Positions 42,615 through 49,832 of a stretch of DNA of 64,000 bases are shown here, one piece after another. The notes beneath the pieces are model-generated. The model was not told the DNA's origin. It saw nothing but the letters and a program-made list of their open reading frames with translations, and made no database searches. The stretch comes from JAURVT01 sp049059935 (GTDB taxonomy: Bacteria; Actinomycetota; Actinomycetes; Propionibacteriales; Nocardioidaceae): assembly GCF_049059935.1 (NCBI RefSeq), contig NZ_JBMGQR010000013.1:17164-81163 (forward strand). Reading direction: 5' to 3'. Position 1 is the first letter of the stretch. Each line of letters begins with the position of its first letter. A program made the position numbers and the translations under genes.

Positions 42615-42617
42615 AAA
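42596..42617. repeat. Inverted repeat 2 with tandem 9-mers
   Basis: Perfect 10-bp arms TTTCCCAGGT/ACCTGGGAAA around GA. On its right the 9-mer AACCTGGGA occurs twice in a row (42607-42624). A variant of the same palindrome occurs at 63922-63940. Confidence 0.7.
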
Positions 42618-42640
42618 CCTGGGACGGGTGGGGCGAGGCG

Positions 42641-43243
42641 TCAGGTGGGGAGGTCGGCGGTGACGAGGTAGCGCTCGTCGAGCGTCTCGCCGCCCCACAG
42701 GACGGGGTCGGTGAGGGGGACGACGGCGGGGGCGAGGCCCGCGTCGGTCAGGAGCTGCAGGACCTGGGCGGCGCGCAGGCCCGCGCCGGTGTGCCAGAAG
42801 CCCTCCACGAGCACGACCCGTCCCCCGTCGCGGAGCAGCCGCAGCCAGCGTGCGACCGCCTGCGACGGATCGGGCAGGGCCCACAGGACGTGACGGCAGA
42901 CGACGGCGTCGTACGCGCCGGCCGCCAGCGGCGGGTCCTGCGCGTCGCCCTCGGTGAGCATGACGGCGTCGCCGTGGCGGGCGGTCTTGACGCGTCCGAC
43001 GTCGAGCATCGCCGGCGACAGGTCGATGCCGTCGACGCGGTGGCCGGCGTCGGCGAGGAGGTCGGCCACCGTCGCGGTGCCGCACCCCATCTCGGCGACG
43101 CGCAGCGGGGCGGGACCGAGCGCGTCGCCGAGCAGACGGCCCCAGGCGGCGCGCGCGTCGGCGTCGAGCAGACCGTGGTCGGGCGCTTGGTCGTACGTGG
43201 GCGCCTCGGCGTCCCAGGTGCGACGCACGTCGTCGGTGCTCAC
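42641..43243 (-). CDS. Class I SAM-dependent methyltransferase
   Basis: 200 residues. SAM-binding motif I VAEMGCGTATVADLLAD, acidic motif II GIDLSPAMLDVG, and the post-III segment LPDPSQAVARWLRLLRDGGR are clear. The acceptor cannot be deduced. GTG start overlapping the upstream SMP-30-like gene (GTGA), so the two are probably one operon. Related proteins include small-molecule O- and N-methyltransferases. Its final residues match nothing specific. Confidence 0.88.
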   Translation of the reverse strand: MSTDDVRRTWDAEAPTYDQAPDHGLLDADARAAWGRLLGDALGPAPLRVAEMGCGTATVADLLADAGHRVDGIDLSPAMLDVGRVKTARHGDAVMLTEGDAQDPPLAAGAYDAVVCRHVLWALPDPSQAVARWLRLLRDGGRVVLVEGFWHTGAGLRAAQVLQLLTDAGLAPAVVPLTDPVLWGGETLDERYLVTADLPT

Positions 43244-44226
43244 GGTGCCGTCACCACCGCGACGGTGCCCTGCTCGAGGCTGCCCAGCCACAGGTGGCCG
43301 TCGCGACGCCGCACGCCGGTGGGCATGCCGAAGTCGGGGTGGCTGCCGGCGAGGTCGTGGACGAGCCGACCGGCCGCGTCGTAGGCCTGCACGTGGACGA
43401 GCCGCTTGGGCTGCGGCTGCAGGGCCTGCGGCAGCGCCCAGACCGCCCGTCGCAGGAACGGCGCGCGCGGCAGCAGGAGGTCGAGCAACGGGTCGCGCGG
43501 CGACGCGAGCGCCACCCAGACCAGGCCGTCGTCGCCGGTGGAGATGTTGTCGGGGAATCCCGGCAGCGGGGTGCCGAACACGCGGTCGGTGCCGGCGCGC
43601 GGGCCCGTCAGGTCGAGGACGCGCAGCGCGTAGGCCGCCGTCTCGGCGACGACGACGGCGGACTCGTCGGGCAGCAGCGCCACCCCGTTGCCGAACGCGA
43701 GGTCGTCGAGCACCACCTCCAGCGAGCCGTCGGGGTCGCGCCGCACCAGCCGTCCAGTGGGGACGTGCTCGAGAAGCTCGCCGCGCCAGTGGTCGATGCC
43801 GAGGTGGGTGGAGGAGTCGGTGAACCAGATGGTGCCGTCGGCCGCCACCGCCGCGTTGTTGCAGAACGTGAGCGGACGACCGTCCACCTCCTCGGCGAGG
43901 ACGGTGACCTGCCCGTCGTCCAGGTCGAGCCGCAGCAGCCCCCGTCGGGCGTCGCAGACCAGCACGGCCCCGTCGGGGAGCAGCTCCAGCCCGAGCGGAC
44001 GACCACCGGAGTCGCCGACGACGGTCTGCTGCCGACCGTCCGGCGTGACGGCGACCAGGCGTCCGTCGACGAGCCCGGTGAGGACGCGGCCGTCGTCGAG
44101 CACGAGCACGTCCTCGGTGCCGTGGCCCGCGACCGGGACGACGCGCAGGTCCCCGATCGGGTCGGGTGCGCGGGTGCTGCGCGGAGGCGGTGACCACCGA
44201 CGGGGAGAGATCGCGGGCTTGTCCAT
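43240..44226 (-). CDS. SMP-30/gluconolactonase or strictosidine-synthase-like beta-propeller
   Basis: 328 residues. Six-bladed beta-propeller repeats are visible as ALLPDESAVVVAETAAYAL, VCDARRGLLRLD and ISTGDDGLVWVALASPRD. NNAAVAADGTIWFTDSSTHLG and GFPDNI carry the Asn/Asp metal-binding positions of the family. No signal peptide, so cytoplasmic. These proteins act as lactonases or esterases on sugar lactones or other esters. Immediately upstream of a methyltransferase gene it overlaps; whether they share a pathway is unknown. A TACGGT element 8 nt before the ATG would allow leaderless expression. Confidence 0.82.
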   Translation of the reverse strand: MDKPAISPRRWSPPPRSTRAPDPIGDLRVVPVAGHGTEDVLVLDDGRVLTGLVDGRLVAVTPDGRQQTVVGDSGGRPLGLELLPDGAVLVCDARRGLLRLDLDDGQVTVLAEEVDGRPLTFCNNAAVAADGTIWFTDSSTHLGIDHWRGELLEHVPTGRLVRRDPDGSLEVVLDDLAFGNGVALLPDESAVVVAETAAYALRVLDLTGPRAGTDRVFGTPLPGFPDNISTGDDGLVWVALASPRDPLLDLLLPRAPFLRRAVWALPQALQPQPKRLVHVQAYDAAGRLVHDLAGSHPDFGMPTGVRRRDGHLWLGSLEQGTVAVVTAP

Positions 44227-44251
44227 GGCCCCCGACCGTAGCGCCGGTCCC

Positions 44252-44257
44252 TAGGAT
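44252..44257 (+). promoter_or_regulatory. -10 hexamer of a leaderless yhhN-like transcript
   Basis: TAGGAT, 6 nt before the GTG at 44264; identical hexamer and spacing to the tetR promoter at 32111. Confidence 0.55.
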
Positions 44258-44263
44258 CGGCCG

Positions 44264-44902
44264 GTGACCCCGACCGCGTCCGCGCTGCTCGTCCTCGCCG
44301 CGGCGGTCGCGGCCGTCGACTGGTGGGCGGTCGCGACGTCCCGGCTCCGGGCCGAGCTCGTGGCCAAGCCCGCGGCGCTCGTCGCGCTGGTGGGGGTGGC
44401 GCTGGCGGTCGAGCCGGTCGACGGTGGCGGACGGACGTGGCTCGTCGTGGCGCTGGTGCTGTGCCTGCTGGGCGACGTGCTGCTCGTGCTGCCGCGTGAC
44501 GCGTTCGTGCCGGGGCTCGCGGCGTTCCTGCTGGGCCACCTCGCCTACGTCGTGGCGTTCTGGCCGCTGGCGTCGTCGTGGGTGGGTGCGGGAGCGGCGC
44601 TGGTCGTCGCGGTGTCGCTGATGCTCTCCGTGCTCCCCCGGGCCGTCGCGGGCGCGCGCCGCGAGGGCGGAGCGCCGCTCGCGGTCGCCGTCGTGGTCTA
44701 CGCCCTGGTGATCGCGGCCATGGCGACGGCCGCCGGCGCGAGCGGGTCGGCCTGGGGGTGGACGGGCGCGGCGCTGTTCGTCGTGTCGGACGCGGTCCTG
44801 GCCTGGAACCGGTTCGTCCGGCCGCTCCCCCACGGCCACCTCGCCGTGATGGTGACCTACCACCTGGCCCAGGCGAGCCTGGTGCTCGCGTTCGTCAGCT
44901 GA
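44264..44902 (+). CDS. YhhN-family membrane protein (TMEM86/lysoplasmalogenase-like)
   Basis: 212 residues with about seven to eight transmembrane segments. YhhN features are AKPAALVALVGVAL, LCLLGDVLLVLP with the conserved GD, LLGHLAYV, FVVSDAVLAWNRFV (the SD in a helix) and the terminal YHLAQASLVLA. Animal TMEM86 proteins hydrolyse lysoplasmalogen vinyl ethers; bacterial roles are not established. GTG start at leaderless spacing from TAGGAT. Divergent from the SMP-30-like gene and convergent with the winged-helix gene. Confidence 0.85.
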   Translation: MTPTASALLVLAAAVAAVDWWAVATSRLRAELVAKPAALVALVGVALAVEPVDGGGRTWLVVALVLCLLGDVLLVLPRDAFVPGLAAFLLGHLAYVVAFWPLASSWVGAGAALVVAVSLMLSVLPRAVAGARREGGAPLAVAVVVYALVIAAMATAAGASGSAWGWTGAALFVVSDAVLAWNRFVRPLPHGHLAVMVTYHLAQASLVLAFVS

Positions 44903-46022
44903 CCCGCACGTCGGTGATCGTCGTGCCCAGCGCGGCGGCGACGGCGGCGACGGGGGCGTCGAAGAGGTCGTCGGCCAGCCTGGTCTCGCCGCTGAGCGTG
45001 GTGACCTCGACGCGGTGCCCGCCGCGGTCGGCCACCAGCCGCCAGGTGGCCACGACGCGCTGGTCGTGGAGCACGCCGGCGATGAGCTGGCCGTTCTCGC
45101 GGATCCAGACCTCGGGCAGGTGCCGGGCGGCCAGGAAGCGGTCGTGCGCCGGGCCGGCGTACCCGACGAGCAGCCCGTCGAACTCCGACAGCAGCCGCAG
45201 GCCGGGGTCGGCGTGCCCGCCGCGGGGCGGCTCGGCGAGGTCGACGTAGGCGGTGCCGTCGGTGCCCTCGAGCCGCACCACCTCGTCGCCCAGCGACGCC
45301 ACCGCGGCGTCGACCCGACGGAGCCCGCCGCCGAGCCACCACGCCACGTCCTTGCGCGTGGCGGGCCCGTACGCCGCGAGGTGCAGGCGCAGCATCGCGG
45401 CGACGGCGGCGTCCTCGTCGACCTCTGGTTGTGGGACGACGGCGCTCGCCGTGCGGTGCAGGGTGTCGGTGCGCGTCTCCCAGCGCTCGTCGGCGGGGCG
45501 TCGGACGAGTCCCGGGTGCCCCCAGCCGAGCGACCGGCCGAGCGTCGTGCGGCGCTTGTCGCCGTCGGTGGGCTCGTGCTCGTCCAGCCAGGCGAGCAGG
45601 TGCTCGACGACGTCGGCCCGCTCGCGCCACCGGTCGCCGCAGAAGCGCTCGATCTCGGCGTCGACGTCGGCCGGCGTCAGGCGCGACAGCACCAGGTGGT
45701 TGGCCGTGAGCAGCGCACGCGGGCGCCGGCTCGCGACGGCGGCCAGGGCGTGGTGCTCGGGCAGCGCACTGTGCACGGTGCCGCGCAGGTTGGTGCCCTT
45801 GACGATCGCGTACGACGCGAAGGCGGCGTTGACGGTGTCGCGGGTGACGCCCGGCAGCCGCCCCGCGACGGTGAGGTGCGCCGAGCGCGGCACCTGGGTC
45901 TGCACCGGCCCGAGGCGGCGGTAGAGCTCGACGACGGCGGTCGTCCCGCGTCCGCGGACGGACGGGAACTGCCGGCGCAGGGTCAGCGCGCGGAGCCGCT
46001 CGGGCGTCAGTCGTGGGGCCAC
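44895..46022 (-). CDS. Winged-helix DNA-binding protein of the HTH_42 (AlkX/YcaQ-related) family
   Basis: 375 residues. Typical HTH_42 segments are LGPVQTQVPRSAHLTVAGR near the N-terminus, AAYGPATRKDVAWWLG in the middle wing and LLSEFDGLLVGYAGPAHD. This family includes proteins with tandem winged helices and the YcaQ interstrand-crosslink glycosylases. The QxR-type catalytic residues of YcaQ are not obvious here, so DNA binding without glycosylase activity is the safer call. GTG at 46022 chosen: CAGGAT ends 6 nt upstream; a GTG at 46040 would extend it by 6 residues. Confidence 0.78.
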   Translation of the reverse strand: MAPRLTPERLRALTLRRQFPSVRGRGTTAVVELYRRLGPVQTQVPRSAHLTVAGRLPGVTRDTVNAAFASYAIVKGTNLRGTVHSALPEHHALAAVASRRPRALLTANHLVLSRLTPADVDAEIERFCGDRWRERADVVEHLLAWLDEHEPTDGDKRRTTLGRSLGWGHPGLVRRPADERWETRTDTLHRTASAVVPQPEVDEDAAVAAMLRLHLAAYGPATRKDVAWWLGGGLRRVDAAVASLGDEVVRLEGTDGTAYVDLAEPPRGGHADPGLRLLSEFDGLLVGYAGPAHDRFLAARHLPEVWIRENGQLIAGVLHDQRVVATWRLVADRGGHRVEVTTLSGETRLADDLFDAPVAAVAAALGTTITDVRVS

Positions 46023-46028
46023 GGCACG

Positions 46029-46034
46029 ATCCTG
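46029..46034 (-). promoter_or_regulatory. -10-like hexamer of a leaderless HTH_42 transcript
   Basis: CAGGAT ends 6 nt before the GTG at 46022 on the - strand. It decides between the two candidate starts of that gene. Confidence 0.4.
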
Positions 46035-46062
46035 CCCCACGCCGCCGACACCGTCACGGGCC

Positions 46063-46464
46063 TCAGAGCGGGCTGAGCAGCTCGATCCGGTTGCCGTGCG
46101 GGTCGTCGACGTAGAGGCGGCGCATGCCGGGGAACGCGTCGTCCCAGCGCACCTCGTGGTCGGCGGCCTCGAGGTCGCGCGCGACCGCGTCGAGGTCGGC
46201 GACGAGGATGCCGGGGTGCGCCTTGCGCTGCGGAGCGAACCCCTCCTCCACGCCGAGGTGGATCTCGAGGGCGTCGGCGCGCACCCACAGCCCGCCGCGC
46301 GCGGCGAGGCGGGATGGCTTGGTCACCTCGGTCATGCCGAGCACCCCGACGAAGAAGTCGCGACTCGCGTCCTCACCGCCGGGTGGGATGGCGAGCTGCA
46401 CGTGGTGGAGGCCGAAGCGGTGGTCGGTCGTCGCCGGTGGGTCCGCGTAGGGCTGGACGGTCAT
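46063..46464 (-). CDS. VOC-superfamily (glyoxalase-like) protein
   Basis: 133 residues, one VOC unit of paired beta-alpha-beta-beta-beta repeats: FGLHHVQLAIPPGGEDASRD opens the first and HPGILVADLDAV the second, closing with YVDDPHGNRIELL. Metal-site positions are H in HHVQ, H in LEIHLG and E in RIELL, with the repeat-2 His in HPGI, so metal binding is possible. Could be a small-molecule lyase, dioxygenase or resistance protein. Divergent from the HIT gene across a 64-bp gap with a TTGACGTCAAG-like site. Confidence 0.85.
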   Translation of the reverse strand: MTVQPYADPPATTDHRFGLHHVQLAIPPGGEDASRDFFVGVLGMTEVTKPSRLAARGGLWVRADALEIHLGVEEGFAPQRKAHPGILVADLDAVARDLEAADHEVRWDDAFPGMRRLYVDDPHGNRIELLSPL

Positions 46465-46487
46465 GCCGGTCCCCTCTCGTCTACGTC

Positions 46488-46501
46488 TCTCGACGTCAAG
46501 A
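46488..46501. promoter_or_regulatory. TCTTGACGTCAAGA-like palindrome, VOC/HIT copy
   Basis: TCTCGACGTCAAGA, one base off a perfect 14-bp palindrome; the perfect version lies upstream of aconitase at 63871-63884, also followed by TAC. Its place between divergent genes suggests shared control of both sites, perhaps by a MarR-type repressor; the regulator is unidentified. Confidence 0.5.
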
Positions 46502-46516
46502 TACTCCCGGCGGGGC

Positions 46517-46522
46517 GATGAT
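46517..46522 (+). promoter_or_regulatory. -10-like hexamer of a leaderless HIT gene
   Basis: GATGAT, 6 nt before the GTG at 46529. No Shine-Dalgarno sequence. Confidence 0.4.
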
Positions 46523-46528
46523 GGGCAG

Positions 46529-46948
46529 GTGAGCGACCCCTGCCTGTTCTGCCGGATCGTCGCGGGCGACGAGCCCGGCCACGTCGCGTACGAGGACGAC
46601 GTGGCCGTCGGCTTCCTGGACGTCCGGCCCCTGTTCGAGGGCCACGTGCTCGTCGTGCCGCGCACGCACGTGGTCACCCTGCCCGACCTGGCGCCGACCG
46701 ACCTCGGCCCGTACTTCGCCGCCGTGCAGCGCGTGGCGACCGCCGTGCCCGAGGCGATGGGCGCGCAGGGCACGTTCGTGGCGATGAACAACGCGGTCTC
46801 GCAGTCGGTGGCCCACCTGCACACCCACGTCGTCCCCCGCACCAAGGGCGACGGGCTGCGCGGGTTCTTCTGGCCGCGCACCAGGTACGCCGACGACGCC
46901 GCGGCCGCCGACGTCGCGGCGCTGATCCGGGCGGTCGCGGGGCACTAG
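46529..46948 (+). CDS. HIT-family nucleotide hydrolase/transferase
   Basis: 139 residues. Histidine triad HLHTHVVP near the C-terminus with the nucleophilic central His, N-terminal CLFC zinc-type motif, and GHVLVVPRTHV. These Hint-like enzymes hydrolyse adenosine phosphoramidates or similar nucleotides. The GTG is placed at leaderless distance from GATGAT, and translation from it gives the normal HIT N-terminus (SDPCLFCRIVAGDEPG). Monocistronic or followed by the small PLDc_N gene. Confidence 0.93.
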   Translation: MSDPCLFCRIVAGDEPGHVAYEDDVAVGFLDVRPLFEGHVLVVPRTHVVTLPDLAPTDLGPYFAAVQRVATAVPEAMGAQGTFVAMNNAVSQSVAHLHTHVVPRTKGDGLRGFFWPRTRYADDAAAADVAALIRAVAGH

Positions 46949-47031
46949 CCCCCCGATCGGCTCAACTCCCGGCGGACCGCCCCTCCCCGGTGCCATGATG
47001 CGGCCGGAGACGTCGAGACGAGGGGGACTCC

Positions 47032-47388
47032 ATGCTGCTGCTCGACAGCGTGCTCGGGCTGGTGCTGCTCGCCCTGTGGGTGTTCTGCCTGGTCGACGTG
47101 ATCACCACCGACTCGTCGCTGTGCCGCAACCTGCCCAAGGTCGCGTGGATCGTCGTGGTGCTGCTGTTCTCGTTCCTCGGCTCGGTCGCCTGGCTCGTGG
47201 CCGGACGTCCGCAGCGCGCCGCCGACCTGCCCTACCGCGGCAGCACGGGCGGCGCCTTCCCCGAGTACGAGCGACCCGGACGGTTCGTCGGCAACGACAC
47301 CGCGTCCGACGAGGAGTTCCTGCGGCAGTGCCGCGAGCGCGCCGAGGAGCAGCGCCGTCGCTACCGCGAGTCCCGCGGCGACTCCTGA
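47032..47388 (+). CDS. Small PLDc_N-domain membrane protein
   Basis: 118 residues. Two transmembrane helices (LGLVLLALWVFCLVDVITT and VAWIVVVLLFSFLGSVAWLV) with the PLD-nuclease N-terminal domain signature LCRNLPKVAWIVVVLLFSF and GSVAWLVAGRP, followed by a charged, Arg-rich tail. The domain occurs in many actinobacterial proteins without the phospholipase part; function unknown. ATG with GAGGGGG upstream. Confidence 0.82.
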   Translation: MLLLDSVLGLVLLALWVFCLVDVITTDSSLCRNLPKVAWIVVVLLFSFLGSVAWLVAGRPQRAADLPYRGSTGGAFPEYERPGRFVGNDTASDEEFLRQCRERAEEQRRRYRESRGDS

Positions 47389-47391
47389 GCC

Positions 47392-47910
47392 TCAGCCGAG
47401 GTCGCGGTAGCGACCGCGCACGTGCGCGAGCCCGGTGACGTCGCCGGCCACCTCGACGTGCTCCACGACGGCCTCGAGCAGCAGCGCCCACCCGGCGTGG
47501 CGCGGCTCGGCGTCGACGAGGCGCGCACCGATCCACCCGGCGGCGCCGACGAGCACCGGACCCCACGTCGTCTGCTCCCAGGTGCCGACGGTGAACGTCC
47601 CGCCCGGCGCGGGAGCCTGACCGGCGAACACCTCGGCGAGACCCCGGTGCGGCTCGGCGAGCAGGCTGACGGCGATCGTCCCGCCGGGCTCGACGGCGTC
47701 GGCGAGGTCGGAGTCCTCGTCCACCAGCCCGAGCACCAGGGACGGGTCGCCGTCGGCCACGAGGAACGACGACACCGTCAGGCCCGCGCGGTCGCGTCCC
47801 TCCCCCGCCGTCCACACCGTCACGGGCGACGGCGTGCGTCCGCGGAAGCGTCGCAGCGGGTCGCGGTCGCCGTCGGCGGGCAGGAACGGGTGCTCGGTGT
47901 GGATCGTCAC
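47392..47910 (-). CDS. Flavin reductase-like split-barrel protein
   Basis: 172 residues of the flavin-reductase/FMN-binding split barrel. RTPSPVTVWTAG, DRAGLTVSSFLVADGDPSLVLGL, GGTIAVSLLAEPHRGLAEVFAG and the late GARLVDAEPRHAGWALL show the FMN-binding order. It may reduce FMN for a two-component oxygenase, though no oxygenase is adjacent. The GTG at 47910 is supported by GAGGAT six bases upstream; a GTG at 47940 would add an unrelated segment. Confidence 0.8.
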   Translation of the reverse strand: MTIHTEHPFLPADGDRDPLRRFRGRTPSPVTVWTAGEGRDRAGLTVSSFLVADGDPSLVLGLVDEDSDLADAVEPGGTIAVSLLAEPHRGLAEVFAGQAPAPGGTFTVGTWEQTTWGPVLVGAAGWIGARLVDAEPRHAGWALLLEAVVEHVEVAGDVTGLAHVRGRYRDLG

Positions 47911-47916
47911 GCCCCC

Positions 47917-47922
47917 ATCCTC
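47917..47922 (-). promoter_or_regulatory. -10-like hexamer of a leaderless flavin reductase transcript
   Basis: GAGGAT on the - strand, 6 nt before the GTG at 47910. Confidence 0.4.
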
Positions 47923-47946
47923 GCCCGTGGGTCCCCACACCGACCG

Positions 47947-48005
47947 CCGAGATACGGGTCCTGCACCACGCGTGCGTCTCCGGTGGTGCAGAAGTCGTAT
48001 TTCGG
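47947..48005. repeat. Intergenic hairpin repeat, copy B
   Basis: Arms of 23 bases with 19 matches. It starts CCGAGATACGGGTCCTGCAC, nearly the same as copy C at 53633. It lies between the flavin reductase start and the phoD stop, on the same strand as both, and may terminate phoD. Confidence 0.7.
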
Positions 48006-48015
48006 CGACTCGGCG

Positions 48016-49701
48016 TCAGGGGCGGGCGGTCTCCCAGGCGATGGTCTCGCGGGTGATCTCCTCGTCCGAGCGGGTGTCCTGGGCGCGGAGGCGGCCGGAG
48101 GCGACGGGGAGCGGGTTGTCGGCGGTCTGCTGCAGGCCCTTGACGCCGTCCTCCACGACGAACGTCGCGCGGGTGAACGCCTCGGCACCCGGCGTCGAGA
48201 CGTAGGGCAGGCTGCGGAAGTCGGCCGTCAGGTCCTGCGGGGTGATCCGGGTGTTGACGTACCCGCGCAGGTTGTTGCGGAACTTGATGTGCGGGTTCCA
48301 GGCGAGCCAGGGGTGCGAGGTGCCGGGCTCGTCGAGGCCGTCGCCGCCCGACGTGATCGACGAGCACACCAGCTCGCTGCCCACCGACTCCCCCGTCGGG
48401 TCGCGGTAGTCGAGCTTGAGGTCGGCGGCCCAGTGGGTGTGGACGTCGCCGGTGAGGACGACGGGGTTGCGCACGCCGGCGTCCAGCCACCCCTGGGTGA
48501 TGCGGTCGCGGGAGGCCGCGTACCCGTCCCAGCCGTCCATCGACACCGTGGTGACGGGGCCGTCGGTGCTGTCGCGCTGGGAGAAGAAGACCTGCTGGGC
48601 GATGACGTCCCAGCGCTGGTCCGAGGCCCGGAACCCGTCGAGCAGCCACTTCTCCTGCTTGGACCCGGTGATCGAGCGACGCGGGTCGGCCGCCTCGGGG
48701 CAGTCGGGCTTGAAGCCGTCGCCGCACGCCTGGTCGGAGCGGAACTGCCGGGTGTCGAGCAGGTGGAACGCCGCGAGCCGACCCCAGCGCACGCGCCGGT
48801 ACAGCTGGATCTGCGGACCCGAGGGCACGCTGGACGCCCGAAGCGGCATGTTCTCGTAGTAGGCCCGGGCCGCGGCGACGCGACGCTGCCGGAACGACGG
48901 CTGGTCGGCGGCGTCCTCGGGCACCGGGCCGGCCCAGTTGTTGTCGATCTCGTGGTCGTCCCACACCACCAGCCACGGGGCGGTCGCGTGCGCCTCCTGC
49001 AGGTCGGCGTCGGTCTTGTACTGCGCGTGCCGCTGGCGGTAGTTCGCGAGCGTCACGGTCTCCGGGCCCTGGTGGTCGCGCACGTTGCCCGACCCGGCCA
49101 CGTACTCCTGCGCCTTGTACTCGTACTGGTAGTCCCCGAGATGGAGCACCAGGTCGGGCCGGTCCTCGGCGAGCCGGCGGTAGGCGGTGAACCAGCCGTG
49201 CTCGAACTGCGAGCACGACACGAACGACATGTCGAGCGCGGACGGCAGGCTGCCGGCGGCGGGGGCCGTCCGGGTGCGGGCCACGCGCGAGACGTGGGAG
49301 CCGGTGCGGAACCGGTACCAGTACTCGCGCCCGGGACGCAGGCCCGTCACCTCGACGTGGACGCTGTGGCCCCACTCGGGCACCGCGGTCTGCGTGCCGC
49401 GACGCACCACCCGGCGCATCTGCTCGTCCTCGGCCACCTCCCACGACACCTCGTGCGCCACGCGACCCATGCCGCCGCGGCCGTCGTCGGCCAGCGGACG
49501 GACGGCGAGCCGCGTCCAGATCACCACGCCGTCCGGCAGCGGGTCGCCGGACGCGACGCCGAGGGTGAACGGGTTCACGGGCAGGACGGCGGCGTGCACG
49601 CGGGCGTCCAGCAGGCCGGACGTGGCGGTGGCGCCCGCGACGCCGACGGCGAGGCCGGAGCGGACGAACGTGCGACGGGTGGTCGAGGAGGTCTGCGTCA
49701 T
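48016..49701 (-). CDS. phoD: PhoD-family alkaline phosphatase/phosphodiesterase, Tat-exported
   Basis: 561 residues. A twin-arginine signal (TTRRTFVRSGLAVGVAGATA) precedes a PhoD N-terminal domain (NPFTLGVASGDPLPDGVVIW). The catalytic domain follows, with metal-ligand motifs FVSCSQF, LHLGDYQYE, VVWDDHEIDNNW and VVLTGDVHTHW. PhoD uses Fe/Ca to release phosphate from mono- and diesters outside the cell. The start could also be 49713 or 49719; 49701 gives the normal short signal-peptide n-region. No Pho box was identified in the 131-bp divergent region to xylB. Confidence 0.94.
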   Translation of the reverse strand: MTQTSSTTRRTFVRSGLAVGVAGATATSGLLDARVHAAVLPVNPFTLGVASGDPLPDGVVIWTRLAVRPLADDGRGGMGRVAHEVSWEVAEDEQMRRVVRRGTQTAVPEWGHSVHVEVTGLRPGREYWYRFRTGSHVSRVARTRTAPAAGSLPSALDMSFVSCSQFEHGWFTAYRRLAEDRPDLVLHLGDYQYEYKAQEYVAGSGNVRDHQGPETVTLANYRQRHAQYKTDADLQEAHATAPWLVVWDDHEIDNNWAGPVPEDAADQPSFRQRRVAAARAYYENMPLRASSVPSGPQIQLYRRVRWGRLAAFHLLDTRQFRSDQACGDGFKPDCPEAADPRRSITGSKQEKWLLDGFRASDQRWDVIAQQVFFSQRDSTDGPVTTVSMDGWDGYAASRDRITQGWLDAGVRNPVVLTGDVHTHWAADLKLDYRDPTGESVGSELVCSSITSGGDGLDEPGTSHPWLAWNPHIKFRNNLRGYVNTRITPQDLTADFRSLPYVSTPGAEAFTRATFVVEDGVKGLQQTADNPLPVASGRLRAQDTRSDEEITRETIAWETARP

Positions 49702-49794
49702 GACCTCCGTCATCCCCACGGGCGTGGTCCGCGCGGTGGCGGCGTCCGGTCCGTCGTGCGTCGGTCGGGTGAACGTCAGGTGCCGGCGTCACCT

Positions 49795-49812
49795 CCTTGA
49801 CTTAGTTCAAGG
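49795..49812. promoter_or_regulatory. ROK/XylR-type operator over the xylB promoter
   Basis: CCTTGACTTAGTTCAAGG, 6-bp arms CCTTGA/TCAAGG around CTTAGT. The TTAGTTCA part resembles known ROK-regulator half sites. It covers the -35 hexamer TTGACT, so bound regulator should block transcription. Confidence 0.65.
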
Positions 49813-49825
49813 GTTGCACCAAACT
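49797..49825 (+). promoter_or_regulatory. xylB promoter, leaderless
   Basis: -35 TTGACT (49797-49802), 17-nt spacer, -10 CAAACT (49820-49825), then 7 nt to the xylB GTG at 49833. The best -35/-10 match in the window. It implies that xylB mRNA begins at or close to its start codon. Confidence 0.65.
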
Positions 49826-49832
49826 GGTCGAC

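Noticed and set aside
44895..46022. YcaQ crosslink-repair glycosylase
   Set aside because: Family likeness only; the YcaQ catalytic motif was not recognised, so a generic winged-helix call was used.
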